Assembly (NCBI RefSeq): GCF_002980595.1
Contig: NZ_PVLQ01000023.1
Span: 78,502-142,501 of the forward strand
DNA from: Malikia granosa
GTDB lineage: Bacteria > Pseudomonadota > Gammaproteobacteria > Burkholderiales > Burkholderiaceae_C
Direction: 5' to 3'
DNA length: 64,000 bases
Shown here: piece after piece, positions 55,469 to 64,000 of the stretch
How positions within the stretch are numbered: position 1 is the first letter of the stretch
How the letters are laid out: each line of letters starts with the position of its first letter
The notes under the pieces: model-generated
Seen by the model: the letters and a program-made list of their open reading frames with translations, nothing else
Told to the model about the DNA's origin: nothing
The model's database searches: none
Translations under genes and position numbers: made by a program

Positions 55469-55489
55469 AGCCCGTCCGGCAGGACGGAC
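55463..55489 (-). terminator. Terminator of the decayed Rieske gene
   Basis: On the minus strand an 8-bp stem with TGCC loop and seven T residues. Same architecture as 2318-2343, and the sequence just upstream (TGGTGCTGATTTGG) is identical in both. Confidence 0.75.
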
Positions 55490-55888
55490 CAAATCAGCAC
55501 CACGGGCAACTCTGCTCAAGTCGGTCTGAACGCGGGCTCAGGCCCGCGCGGACTGATCCTCGCTAATCAATCCGCTGGGACGCTAGGGTTGGGAGAACCC
55601 TTGGCGACGCCGACCGGCAAGCAACACGGATACATACAGATCCCTACGGCCACCAAGACCTTAGGCCTGATCGAGCGATGCGTGTTCTTGGCATATTCCG
55701 GCTGGTCGCTGCGGTTGGAGGCCTGATTGGCCAGCCCGGGACAAAGGGCACGGCAGTGACTGCTGCGGCGACAACACCGACAGCGTCGGTTGCAGCCAGC
55801 CAGCGCCGACGCTCGGGATCGCCCGGCAGCTTGGCCTACTGGAACATATGCACTATCTAGAAATTAACTCATAAAATCAATAACTTGA
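55463..55888 (-). pseudogene. Decayed second copy of the Rieske gene
   Basis: Homologous to 2318-3126. Reading the minus strand: DPERRRWLAATDAVGVVAAA matches the signal region. A deletion of the middle shifts the frame, then EYAKNTHRSIRPKVLVAVGI continues. The CTHLGC cluster motif has become CMYPCC (ligand His lost). A TGA replaces the Trp codon after NPSVPAD, before where CPCHGS should be. The 15 bp AAATCAATAACTTGA upstream (55874-55888) is shared with petA, but the sigma54 promoter is not seen. The gene is clearly dead. Confidence 0.88.
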
Positions 55889-55978
55889 AGTGAGTTTACT
55901 CTCCAGTCGAGGATGAGCAGTCGCTGACTGGCAGCAAGCACTGACAGCCGCCAAATAGCCGGTTAGCGGCTGACAATC

Positions 55979-56341
55979 TCATGCGCCAGGCCCATGGCGT
56001 AGGAAATTGCGCCAGACACCTATGTTGTAGACCTGCGCATAGCCGTTCTTTTTCAGGAGGAGACTGGCCATGCCGCTGCGCGTCCCGCTGGCACAGCCCA
56101 GGACGACCGGCTTTGCTCTGGGGATTTCGTCCAGTCGCGCTGCCAGTTCCTGCAAGGGGATGTTGAAGGTGCCAGGCGCACTGGCATGGGCGAATTCCGC
56201 AACGGTCCGGACATCGACTAGAGTCGCGCCTTGCTCCAGCAGCCGAGGCAGCATGGCCGTGACGCGACGGGCGCGCCACCACTTGTAGCCGAACCAGGCG
56301 GCGACAACCAGCAGTGGCCAGTATTCCTTGAGATAGTTCAT
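55979..56341 (-). CDS. Membrane-anchored rhodanese-like protein
   Basis: 120 residues. An N-terminal membrane span (YWPLLVVAAWFGYKWW) and one rhodanese domain with DVRTVAEF and the active-site loop VLGCASGTRSGMA (Cys83). Rhodaneses move sulfane sulfur between thiols. Before ICE insertion it would have neighboured the DUF2892 and AhpD-like genes, with which it could form a thiol-redox set (inference). Confidence 0.88.
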   Translation of the reverse strand: MNYLKEYWPLLVVAAWFGYKWWRARRVTAMLPRLLEQGATLVDVRTVAEFAHASAPGTFNIPLQELAARLDEIPRAKPVVLGCASGTRSGMASLLLKKNGYAQVYNIGVWRNFLRHGPGA

Positions 56342-56464
56342 GCGCAGAATCAGAGGTGTTGGACGACAACGATTACGCCAGAGACTTTTCAGGCTGAAGG
56401 CCAGGACTGATAGTATTTCTTAATACAAACGATAGATTTCCCCTAATACCCCCCTCTGTATAGT

Positions 56465-56478
56465 TTGATCCAGGTCAA
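56465..56478 (+). promoter_or_regulatory. FNR/ANR box upstream of cytochrome c peroxidase
   Basis: TTGATCCAGGTCAA, one mismatch to the FNR/ANR consensus TTGAT-N4-ATCAA, 63 bp before the ccp ATG. Di-haem peroxidases of proteobacteria are typically induced by FNR/ANR at low oxygen. Confidence 0.75.
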
Positions 56479-56541
56479 ATAGTTCTTCAGTACTAGGGCC
56501 TACCCTTGGTTCAGTTTCGAATCGCAACCAAGGAGAAGAAA

Positions 56542-57549
56542 ATGAATATCAAAGCAAGGGCATTGGCAGGTGCCATGATGGCAGCCGGTACTGTGGTAAT
56601 TGCCGGCTACGCCGTGGGCCAGACCCAGGAGCCTATCACCCCGATCCAGCCGCCCAAGCAGATCAACCTTGGCATGTCGGAACTTGGCAAGAAGCTGTTC
56701 TTCGATCCGCGCCTGTCCAAGTCGGGCTTCATCTCCTGCAACTCCTGCCACAACCTCTCGATGGGAGGCTCGGACAACCTGCAGACCTCGATCGGCGACA
56801 AGTGGCAGCAAGGACCGATCAACTCGCCGACCGTGCTGAACTCCAGCCTGAACCTGGCTCAGTTCTGGGACGGTCGTGCCGCCGACCTCAAGGAACAGGC
56901 TGGTGGCCCGATCGCCAACCCGGGCGAAATGGCCTTCAGCCACACCCTGGCGGTCGATCTGCTGGGTTCGATCCCTGCCTACCAGCGCGAGTTCAAACAG
57001 GTATTCGGCAAGGACAAGGTAGACATCGACCAAGTGACGCTAGCCATTGCCGAGTTCGAGAAGACCCTGGTCACGCCCAACGCGCGCTTCGACCAGTGGC
57101 TGCTGGGCAAGCAGGACGCGCTGAGCAAGGATGAACTGGACGGCTACAAACTGTTCAAGGAAAGCGGCTGCGTCGGCTGCCACAACGGCGAGGCCGTTGG
57201 CGGCAACTCGTTCCAGAAGATGGGTCTGGTCGAGCCCTACAAGGGCAACGAGAAGGCCGAGGGCCGCTCGGCCGTGACCGGCAAGGATGCCGACCGCTTC
57301 AACTACAAGGTGCCAACCCTGCGTAACGTCGAGCTGACCTACCCCTACTTCCACGACGGCGCGGCCAACACCCTGACCGAGGCGGTCGACGTGATGGGCC
57401 GGATCCAGCTCGGCAAGAAGTTCACCCAGGACGAGAACGCCAAGATCGTTGCCTTCCTCAAGACCCTGACCGGCGATCAGCCCAGCTTCCAGCTGCCCAT
57501 CCTGCCGCCGTCGGCCGACAACACCCCGCGCCCGACGCCATTCAAGTAA
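56542..57549 (+). CDS. ccpA: Di-haem cytochrome c peroxidase
   Basis: 335 residues. A Sec signal peptide (AMMAAGTVVIAGYAVG) gives a periplasmic enzyme that reduces hydrogen peroxide with electrons from small carriers. Two haem c sites: C66-N-S-C-H70 and C210-V-G-C-H214. Segments AQFWDGRAADLKEQAGGPIA and VPTLRNVELTYPYFHDGA are typical. AAGGAG lies before the ATG and an FNR/ANR box upstream. The HiPIP gene 58 bp downstream may be its electron donor. Confidence 0.96.
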   Translation: MNIKARALAGAMMAAGTVVIAGYAVGQTQEPITPIQPPKQINLGMSELGKKLFFDPRLSKSGFISCNSCHNLSMGGSDNLQTSIGDKWQQGPINSPTVLNSSLNLAQFWDGRAADLKEQAGGPIANPGEMAFSHTLAVDLLGSIPAYQREFKQVFGKDKVDIDQVTLAIAEFEKTLVTPNARFDQWLLGKQDALSKDELDGYKLFKESGCVGCHNGEAVGGNSFQKMGLVEPYKGNEKAEGRSAVTGKDADRFNYKVPTLRNVELTYPYFHDGAANTLTEAVDVMGRIQLGKKFTQDENAKIVAFLKTLTGDQPSFQLPILPPSADNTPRPTPFK

Positions 57550-57607
57550 ATCAGGAAACCGGCCAGGCTCACGTCTGGCCATGAATCACCACTTTCTGGA
57601 GTTCAAT

Positions 57608-57907
57608 ATGCAAAGCAACCGTCGCGTATTCATGATGCAACTGGCCACCGCTACCGGCGCGCTGGCACTGGCCTCGCAGGCCCAGGCCCAGGCCATGCTT
57701 GACGAGGCATCGGCCCAGGCCGCCGCCCTGAACTACAAGGCTGACGCCACCAAGGTCAGCAACGCCAAGTACGCCAAGGGCCAGAACTGCTCCAACTGCG
57801 CGCTCTACCAGGGTGCGGCCGGCTCCAAGGCTGGCGGCTGCCCTCTGTTTGCCGGCAAGCAAGTGGCAGCGGCAGGCTGGTGCAGCGCCTACGCCAAGAA
57901 GGGCTGA
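57608..57907 (+). CDS. hip: High-potential iron-sulfur protein (HiPIP)
   Basis: 99 residues. A twin-arginine signal (MQSNRRVFMMQLATATGALA) and the four [4Fe-4S] cysteines C61, C64, C78 and C92 (QNCSNCALYQG, GGCPLF, GWCSAY). HiPIPs are periplasmic electron carriers, replacing cytochrome c in some chains. Follows ccp by 58 bp and is closed by a terminator, so both are probably one transcript. Confidence 0.95.
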   Translation: MQSNRRVFMMQLATATGALALASQAQAQAMLDEASAQAAALNYKADATKVSNAKYAKGQNCSNCALYQGAAGSKAGGCPLFAGKQVAAAGWCSAYAKKG

Positions 57908-57926
57908 TCCAGCCAAGCCAGAAAAG

Positions 57927-57952
57927 CGACCCACCCCCTGGGTCGTTTTTTT
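57927..57952 (+). terminator. Rho-independent terminator after HiPIP
   Basis: Stem CGACCCA/TGGGTCG with a CCCCC loop and seven T residues, 20 bp after the HiPIP stop. Confidence 0.88.
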
Positions 57953-58029
57953 GTTGATGAATGGAGCACCTCAACAGGAGATGCCCTATCCTGCCGACAC
58001 GGATTGCTGATCAGTCCAGCGTCTGCATT

Positions 58030-58485
58030 TCACCCCTTGAAGGCCGCAGTATCGCCGGGGCGGCGCAGCATCTTGTTGACTTCGTCCTGATGCAGCTCCT
58101 CGCTGACGATCATCTCGCGCGCATACTCCTCAAGCAACACCGAGTGACCTTCAACGATCTTCAGCAGGTCATAGTAGGCGGCCAAGGCACCCTTCTCGTG
58201 CTCCATGCTCTCGTGAAGGATGTCTCCGATGTCATGCTGCTCAGTTTCCAGCAAGGGACCGATCTTCAGCGAGGGATGCCCGCCCAGCAAGGTCACCAGC
58301 TCACCGGCCTTGTGGGCGTGTGCCAGGCTCTCGTCGGCGTTGCCCTTCAACCAGGACACGATCGGAATCCGGTTGTAGCCATACACCATCAGCGAGTAGT
58401 GGGTGTACTTGACTACGCCTGCCAGTTCGAGTTCCATGATGCGGTTGAGGGCAGCAATGGCTGCCTGGGTTTTCAGTTCGTCCAT
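58030..58485 (-). CDS. bfr: Bacterioferritin-like protein
   Basis: 151 residues, one four-helix ferritin-like domain. LNRIMELELAGVVKYTHYSL, then ADESLAHAHKAGELVTLLGG and EHEKGALAAYYDLLK and EEYAREMIVSEELHQDEV provide the di-iron Glu/His ligands. Stores iron and removes peroxide-reactive Fe(II). Located between ccp-hip and Dps/KatG, consistent with an oxidative-stress cluster. Confidence 0.88.
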   Translation of the reverse strand: MDELKTQAAIAALNRIMELELAGVVKYTHYSLMVYGYNRIPIVSWLKGNADESLAHAHKAGELVTLLGGHPSLKIGPLLETEQHDIGDILHESMEHEKGALAAYYDLLKIVEGHSVLLEEYAREMIVSEELHQDEVNKMLRRPGDTAAFKG

Positions 58486-58519
58486 GATGGGCTCCTGTGA
58501 GGATAATGAATACAGAAAG

Positions 58520-59734
58520 TCAAATCTCGGTGATTTCCCTGGCCATTTCAGTATCGGCCACTTGCTGCAGCGAGCGGGTCAGCGATGAAGTGCTGGGGTT
58601 CTCGACGAAGACGCATTGCTTGCCGGTTCGCTTGCAGAAATCCTTGACCCGCCAGTAGGCGTTGTGGCTGATGCAGCCAGTCTGGCAGATCACCAGGTCG
58701 GCTGCGGCCAGCAGGTTGTCGAGCGCGCCCTGCTTGTTTTCCAGGCCACCGTCATGATGGGCGAAATGACCGCCGGCACGCTCGATCACGTCACGGTAGT
58801 TGGCCACATTCCCGTTGCGGCCACCGACACAGAGAATGGTCTTTCTACTCAGGTGGAAAGTGATCGGTACCTCCTGGAGGACGGGCTCGGCGCGTTCGCT
58901 CAGCTGGGCTGTTACCTCTTCCTGCTGCCGCAAGCTCAGGGCACGCTGTGCCTCGACGAGTTGCTCGCGCAACTGAGCGTTCAGCGCCTCCAGCTCGGCC
59001 TGCCGCGACATGAGCTGCTCGAGCTTCTTGCGCAGTCTCGAAGCATCCTCGTAATCGGGCAGAAATGCCTTGAGCTGCTCCAGGTCCTGCAACAGGCAGG
59101 CGATGCGGGACTCCTTGCCAATCGCCAGCCCGCGCTGCCGCACCAGCTGCGCGTTGAGCTGGTCGATTTCGGCGGACTTTTCCGCAATCACCCGGGAACA
59201 GCGCTCCTGCACCCGGCCCAGTTCCCGAGCCAGCACGCCATGCTCCCGGGCCAGCTCGTTGAACTTGCTGATGTCGACCCGGATGGCTGCTCCGGCCTGA
59301 TGCTGCAGCATGTGCATATCGCGCAACACCACTTCTTGCAAGATGTCATCGCAGCGCGGATGGGTCAGCGCGGCCCAGAATGCACCCGAGACATCGCCGC
59401 GGCGCACCGCGGCCGCCCACAGTTCTGCCACCTCCCTGGCGGACTTGGCGACCCTGAACGCCTTCACCGTGCTGGCATAGCGCGTCTCGAGGTCTTTCTG
59501 CAACAGTTCCGACAAGCGGTTTCTCACGGTGCATTCGGCTACCGCGCCGACATGGACCTCGTAGTCGTCCGCGACAGCCTTGCCGCCCAGAGCCTTGTTG
59601 ACCAGCTGGCGCAAGGTGGCAAGCGGAAAGCACACCCCCACCACCGGACAGTGGCACTGGTGCGGCAGATCCCAGAGTCGTCGACGGCGCGAGCCTGTCG
59701 ATGCCGGCACATTGCTGGAGCACTGCTCACACAT
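58520..59734 (-). CDS. DUF2325 coiled-coil protein
   Basis: 404 residues. The N-terminus has a CEQC motif and further Cys/His (CHCPVVGVC); a long coiled coil (about 155-295) follows; the C-terminal DUF2325 domain starts TILCVGGRNGNVANYRDVIE and ends with LVICQTGCISHNAYWRVKDF. Proteins of this family often lie beside iron or redox genes; function unknown. Bacterioferritin lies 34 bp downstream on the same strand. Confidence 0.85.
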   Translation of the reverse strand: MCEQCSSNVPASTGSRRRRLWDLPHQCHCPVVGVCFPLATLRQLVNKALGGKAVADDYEVHVGAVAECTVRNRLSELLQKDLETRYASTVKAFRVAKSAREVAELWAAAVRRGDVSGAFWAALTHPRCDDILQEVVLRDMHMLQHQAGAAIRVDISKFNELAREHGVLARELGRVQERCSRVIAEKSAEIDQLNAQLVRQRGLAIGKESRIACLLQDLEQLKAFLPDYEDASRLRKKLEQLMSRQAELEALNAQLREQLVEAQRALSLRQQEEVTAQLSERAEPVLQEVPITFHLSRKTILCVGGRNGNVANYRDVIERAGGHFAHHDGGLENKQGALDNLLAAADLVICQTGCISHNAYWRVKDFCKRTGKQCVFVENPSTSSLTRSLQQVADTEMAREITEI

Positions 59735-59748
59735 GCTTGGCTCCCGCT

Positions 59749-59994
59749 TTAGTGGACCATGGCCGGCTGCCGCTCTGCGGGCAGCTTGTCACGCAGCACA
59801 ACCGCCTGCAGACGTTGCTGCGCCTGCATCACCATCACAGCCAGTGCCTGAAAGGCCTTTTCCTCCAGCCGGACCGACAGACAGTCGAGCGAAAGGTGCA
59901 CCACCCCGCAGTCGGGACAGACAGACACCTGACCGACCGGACTGCGAGAAAGCAAGGCGTGTTGGCAGGCTTGAGACATGTCAGTGTTTTTCAT
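59749..59994 (-). CDS. Small CxxC protein under a Fur box
   Basis: 81 residues, with a zinc-ribbon-like VSVCPDCGVVHLSLDC (CxxC plus Cys). Not otherwise recognised. ATG 59994 (MKNTDMSQACQHALL) is chosen because a longer frame would start beyond the Fur box. The DUF2325 gene follows 14 bp later on the same strand, so the two probably form a Fur-controlled operon. Possible role in iron or metal response. Confidence 0.65.
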   Translation of the reverse strand: MKNTDMSQACQHALLSRSPVGQVSVCPDCGVVHLSLDCLSVRLEEKAFQALAVMVMQAQQRLQAVVLRDKLPAERQPAMVH

Positions 59995-60033
59995 GCTGAT
60001 CGGCGCAGTAGTGAAGACATGACCACATAATAA

Positions 60034-60050
60034 ATGAGAATCATTCTCAT
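60034..60050. promoter_or_regulatory. Fur box
   Basis: Perfect 17-bp palindrome ATGAGAAT-C-ATTCTCAT, a strong match to bacterial Fur boxes, 40-56 bp upstream of the small CxxC protein. Suggests iron repression of 59994-58520 and perhaps bacterioferritin. Confidence 0.75.
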
Positions 60051-60446
60051 GTGAATTCATGGCATAACTTTTTCTTCTGTCTCACTCGACGATCCTCGCA
60101 CCAACGACAAACAGGACATGCCTGCTTGTTCCAGCCTTGCGGCGGCGATGCGGACCGTCATGCCAAGCCGGTGCAAGGCCAGCGACCCGAAACCCTGTCA
60201 CAGCCGGGTCAACTGCTGGCCGGACTGACTGATGCCAGAGACAAGATCAAGCAACATCAAGCTCGCAACTCATCGCATCCTGCCCCGAAACCAACAGGCT
60301 TCGCCTTGCTGGTGCATGGTTGGGTAGCCAGTGGTGGCCAGTTGCAAGCGCATTGCACGCAGAGGACCGGGGTGCAATTGCGCGCCGAGCCGGGCCTGCA
60401 GCCTTGAGATCTGGCGCATGCGAGCCTGTCCAAGTGGGTCAGTGCT
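60051..60446. other. Intergenic region with no supported gene
   Basis: About 395 bp between the Fur box and the methyltransferase stop. Overlapping short frames on both strands have no ribosome site, family or conserved composition. No repeat or terminator stands out. Confidence 0.4.
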
Positions 60447-61178
60447 TCAGTTGCCTGTGCGGCGCAGCAGCCGGACATGCATCGGACGCACGAACCGGGC
60501 ACCCGCTGGGTTCATGTGCGGCTCGAATGCAGAGCGCACAAGAGCGACCACGGCATCGTTCAGGTCGTGCTGGGCAAAGCTGGGCCGCATCATGCGCTGC
60601 TCGAACTCGTCGAAGTCGCGATAGCTCACAGCCTGGGCAAAGCGGCGCTCGGTCACCGTTTCCCACTGACCTGTCGTGGCCAGCGCTTCGTCGAGGGCAG
60701 CCTGTGCCGCCGCTCGCACCACGCCTTCGTCATTGAACAGCCTAACCACCTCGTTGAGGGCGCCATCGTAGATCGGCTCCGACACGTACAGGTAGCCGCC
60801 CGGCTTGAGCACCCGGGCCACTTCGGACAAGGCCTGGGCCAGCAGCGACACGGGCACGTGATGCAGCGACTTGAGCATCAGCGCCAGGTCGAAGCTGGCC
60901 GCTGGGAAGGGGATGTCCTGAGCACCGGCAGACAGAAAGTCCAGCCCAGCTTGCGGCTGGGCCAGGTTCTTGGCGTGCTGGACGGCATCCACCTCCAGTC
61001 CCGTGACATGGCAGGCTGGAAAACGTTGCAGCAGACTGCGCGCCAGGCGAGCGTTGCCGCAGCCAAGCTCGATGACCTGCTGCCCTGACAGTGGCACCAG
61101 TTCGTTGAGCAAGTCCAGTTCGTCCGGCTGCAGAGGAAGTTGGTCAACTGAATACATATGGATTGGCTGCGGCTTCAT
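60447..61178 (-). CDS. Class I SAM-dependent methyltransferase
   Basis: 243 residues. Motif I VIELGCGNARLARSLL (SAM binding), VTGLEVDAVQHAKN, DIPFPAASFDLALMLKSLHH and the post-motif LKPGGYLYVSEPIYDG give a UbiE-like Rossmann methyltransferase. The substrate is not predictable; no obvious operon partner. Minus strand, 243 bp from the Dps stop. Confidence 0.88.
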   Translation of the reverse strand: MKPQPIHMYSVDQLPLQPDELDLLNELVPLSGQQVIELGCGNARLARSLLQRFPACHVTGLEVDAVQHAKNLAQPQAGLDFLSAGAQDIPFPAASFDLALMLKSLHHVPVSLLAQALSEVARVLKPGGYLYVSEPIYDGALNEVVRLFNDEGVVRAAAQAALDEALATTGQWETVTERRFAQAVSYRDFDEFEQRMMRPSFAQHDLNDAVVALVRSAFEPHMNPAGARFVRPMHVRLLRRTGN

Positions 61179-61190
61179 GGCTGATGATGG

Positions 61191-61393
61191 CTTGATCGTA
61201 CCCCCATCTGTATGTTGCAGACTTGCCCCGTAGGGGCTTGCGACTCCGGCTGACCATCGGCTACTACAAGTGGATCAAGAAGACCCCTCTCGTGGCAGCC
61301 ATGATCACGGGTGGCAAGACCACTGCCTTGTTGCAGCCGGCCTCCCAGGACGGACTGGCGCAGCGCATCCTGGCCCTGGCACCGTGGCGATAG
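61191..61393 (+). pseudogene. Possible C-terminal remnant of a lost gene
   Basis: An open plus-strand frame without an early ATG ends at TAG 61391-61393 and reads like a protein tail (LTIGYYKWIKKTPLVAAMI, then QRILALAPWR). It begins just after the methyltransferase start region. No family recognised; called only as a possible remnant. Confidence 0.25.
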
Positions 61394-61420
61394 CGGCCTT
61401 CGTCGCGTCCTTGGGATCCA

Positions 61421-61915
61421 TTACTCTTCCAGCAGGCTGCGCAGCATCCAGGCAGTCTTCTCGTGGACATCGATGCGCTGGGTCAGGACGTCAGCGGTCG
61501 GCTGGTCGTTGGCCGCGTCCACCACGGGGAAGAGCTTGCGCGCCGTGCGGGCGGCGGCCTCCTGCGCCGCCACCAGATGGCGGATCATGTCGGTAGCCTT
61601 GGGCACACCCTCGACCTCCTCGATGGAAGCGAGCTTGACGAATTCCTTGTAGGTGCCGGGCGCCGGGAAGCCCAGCGCACGGATGCGCTCGGCGATGATG
61701 TCCAGGGCGTTCCACTGCTCGGTGTACTGGGTCATGAACATGTTGTGCAGGCTGTTGAACTGCGGCCCGGTGACGTTCCAGTGGAAGTTGTGCGTCATCA
61801 GGTACAGCGTGTAGCTATCGGCCAGCAGTGCCGACAGACCTTCAGCGATCTTCTGGCGGTCAGCTTCCGAGATGCCGATATCCATGGCCATGGGCTTGAC
61901 TTTCTTTGCTTTCAT
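61421..61915 (-). CDS. dps: Dps-type DNA-binding ferritin
   Basis: 164 residues. A Lys-rich start ([10 protein letters not shown]) suits DNA binding; the inter-subunit ferroxidase ligands lie in [20 protein letters not shown] and the following helix with [19 protein letters not shown]. Protects DNA by oxidising Fe(II) with peroxide and storing iron. AAAGGA precedes the ATG. Divergent from katG, consistent with shared peroxide control. Confidence 0.94.
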   Translation of the reverse strand: MKAKKVKPMAMDIGISEADRQKIAEGLSALLADSYTLYLMTHNFHWNVTGPQFNSLHNMFMTQYTEQWNALDIIAERIRALGFPAPGTYKEFVKLASIEEVEGVPKATDMIRHLVAAQEAAARTARKLFPVVDAANDQPTADVLTQRIDVHEKTAWMLRSLLEE

Positions 61916-63986
<2,071 letters not shown>

Positions 63987-64000
63987 CTATTCAGCCCCCC

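Noticed and set aside
55678..55860. Plus-strand frame in the decayed Rieske copy
   Set aside because: Antisense to a pseudogene; the homology is on the minus strand.

Overview
This window reads as a high-GC betaproteobacterial chromosome segment (Burkholderiales/Rhodocyclales type) interrupted by an integrative and conjugative element (ICE) of the Tn4371 family. The chromosomal genes concern respiration and oxidative or iron stress. The ICE has the standard Tn4371 layout: tyrosine recombinase, ParB/RepA/ParA block, relaxase, cargo slot, TraG, and a TrbB-TrbI type IV secretion operon. I place it at about 5,774-55,468, bounded by an 8-bp direct repeat ATAAAAAA. No tRNA, rRNA, CRISPR array or insertion sequence was recognised.

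Left chromosomal flank (1-5,773): cytochrome bd oxidase genes (cydB partial, cydA, cydP), an orphan Rieske protein gene (petA-like), a divergent sigma54-dependent activator with a good sigma54 promoter and upstream palindromes between them, a decayed DUF2946 gene, a DUF2892 membrane protein and an AhpD/CMD-family protein.

ICE transfer region (5,998-19,358): DUF2274 protein, trbI-G-F-L-J-E-D-C-B, a CopG-like protein and traG form one minus-strand operon joined mostly by ATGA start/stop overlaps. Behind it lie an EexN-type entry-exclusion lipoprotein and a LysR regulator.

ICE cargo (19,517-35,668): a complete beta-oxidation-like cassette. The minus-strand operon encodes an aromatic/organic-acid type MFS importer, a large acyl-CoA dehydrogenase, a MaoC hydratase, EtfB and EtfA. 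Next come an MBL-fold hydrolase and an AraC regulator. The plus-strand operon encodes a second acyl-CoA dehydrogenase, an alpha-methylacyl-CoA racemase-type enzyme, an acyl-CoA ligase, a thiolase, an enoyl-CoA hydratase, an HSD10-type 3-hydroxyacyl-CoA dehydrogenase and a hydratase/isomerase. The racemase plus HSD10 pairing suggests an alpha-methyl-branched carboxylic acid as substrate (inference).

ICE maintenance and defence region (35,715-55,285): relaxase, an unrecognised coupled ORF, TraF peptidase, DUF2840, RHH protein, ParA, an iteron-bearing candidate oriV, RepA, an AlpA-like protein, DUF2285 and DUF2958. These are followed by an XRE plus HNH-like pair, DUF736, a hairpin-rich non-coding block, a small protein, ParB and DUF932. 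An AT-rich TIR/STAND-like/TPR protein (probable phage defence), a YhcG-type nuclease and the integrase complete the element.

Right chromosomal flank (55,463-64,000): the ICE sits in the T-tract of the terminator of a decayed second copy of the Rieske gene. Beyond it are a rhodanese, a di-haem cytochrome c peroxidase with an FNR/ANR box, a HiPIP, bacterioferritin, a DUF2325 protein, a small CxxC protein under a Fur box, a methyltransferase, Dps, and a KatG that ends about 100 residues early. These genes fit peroxide defence, iron storage and microaerobic electron transfer.
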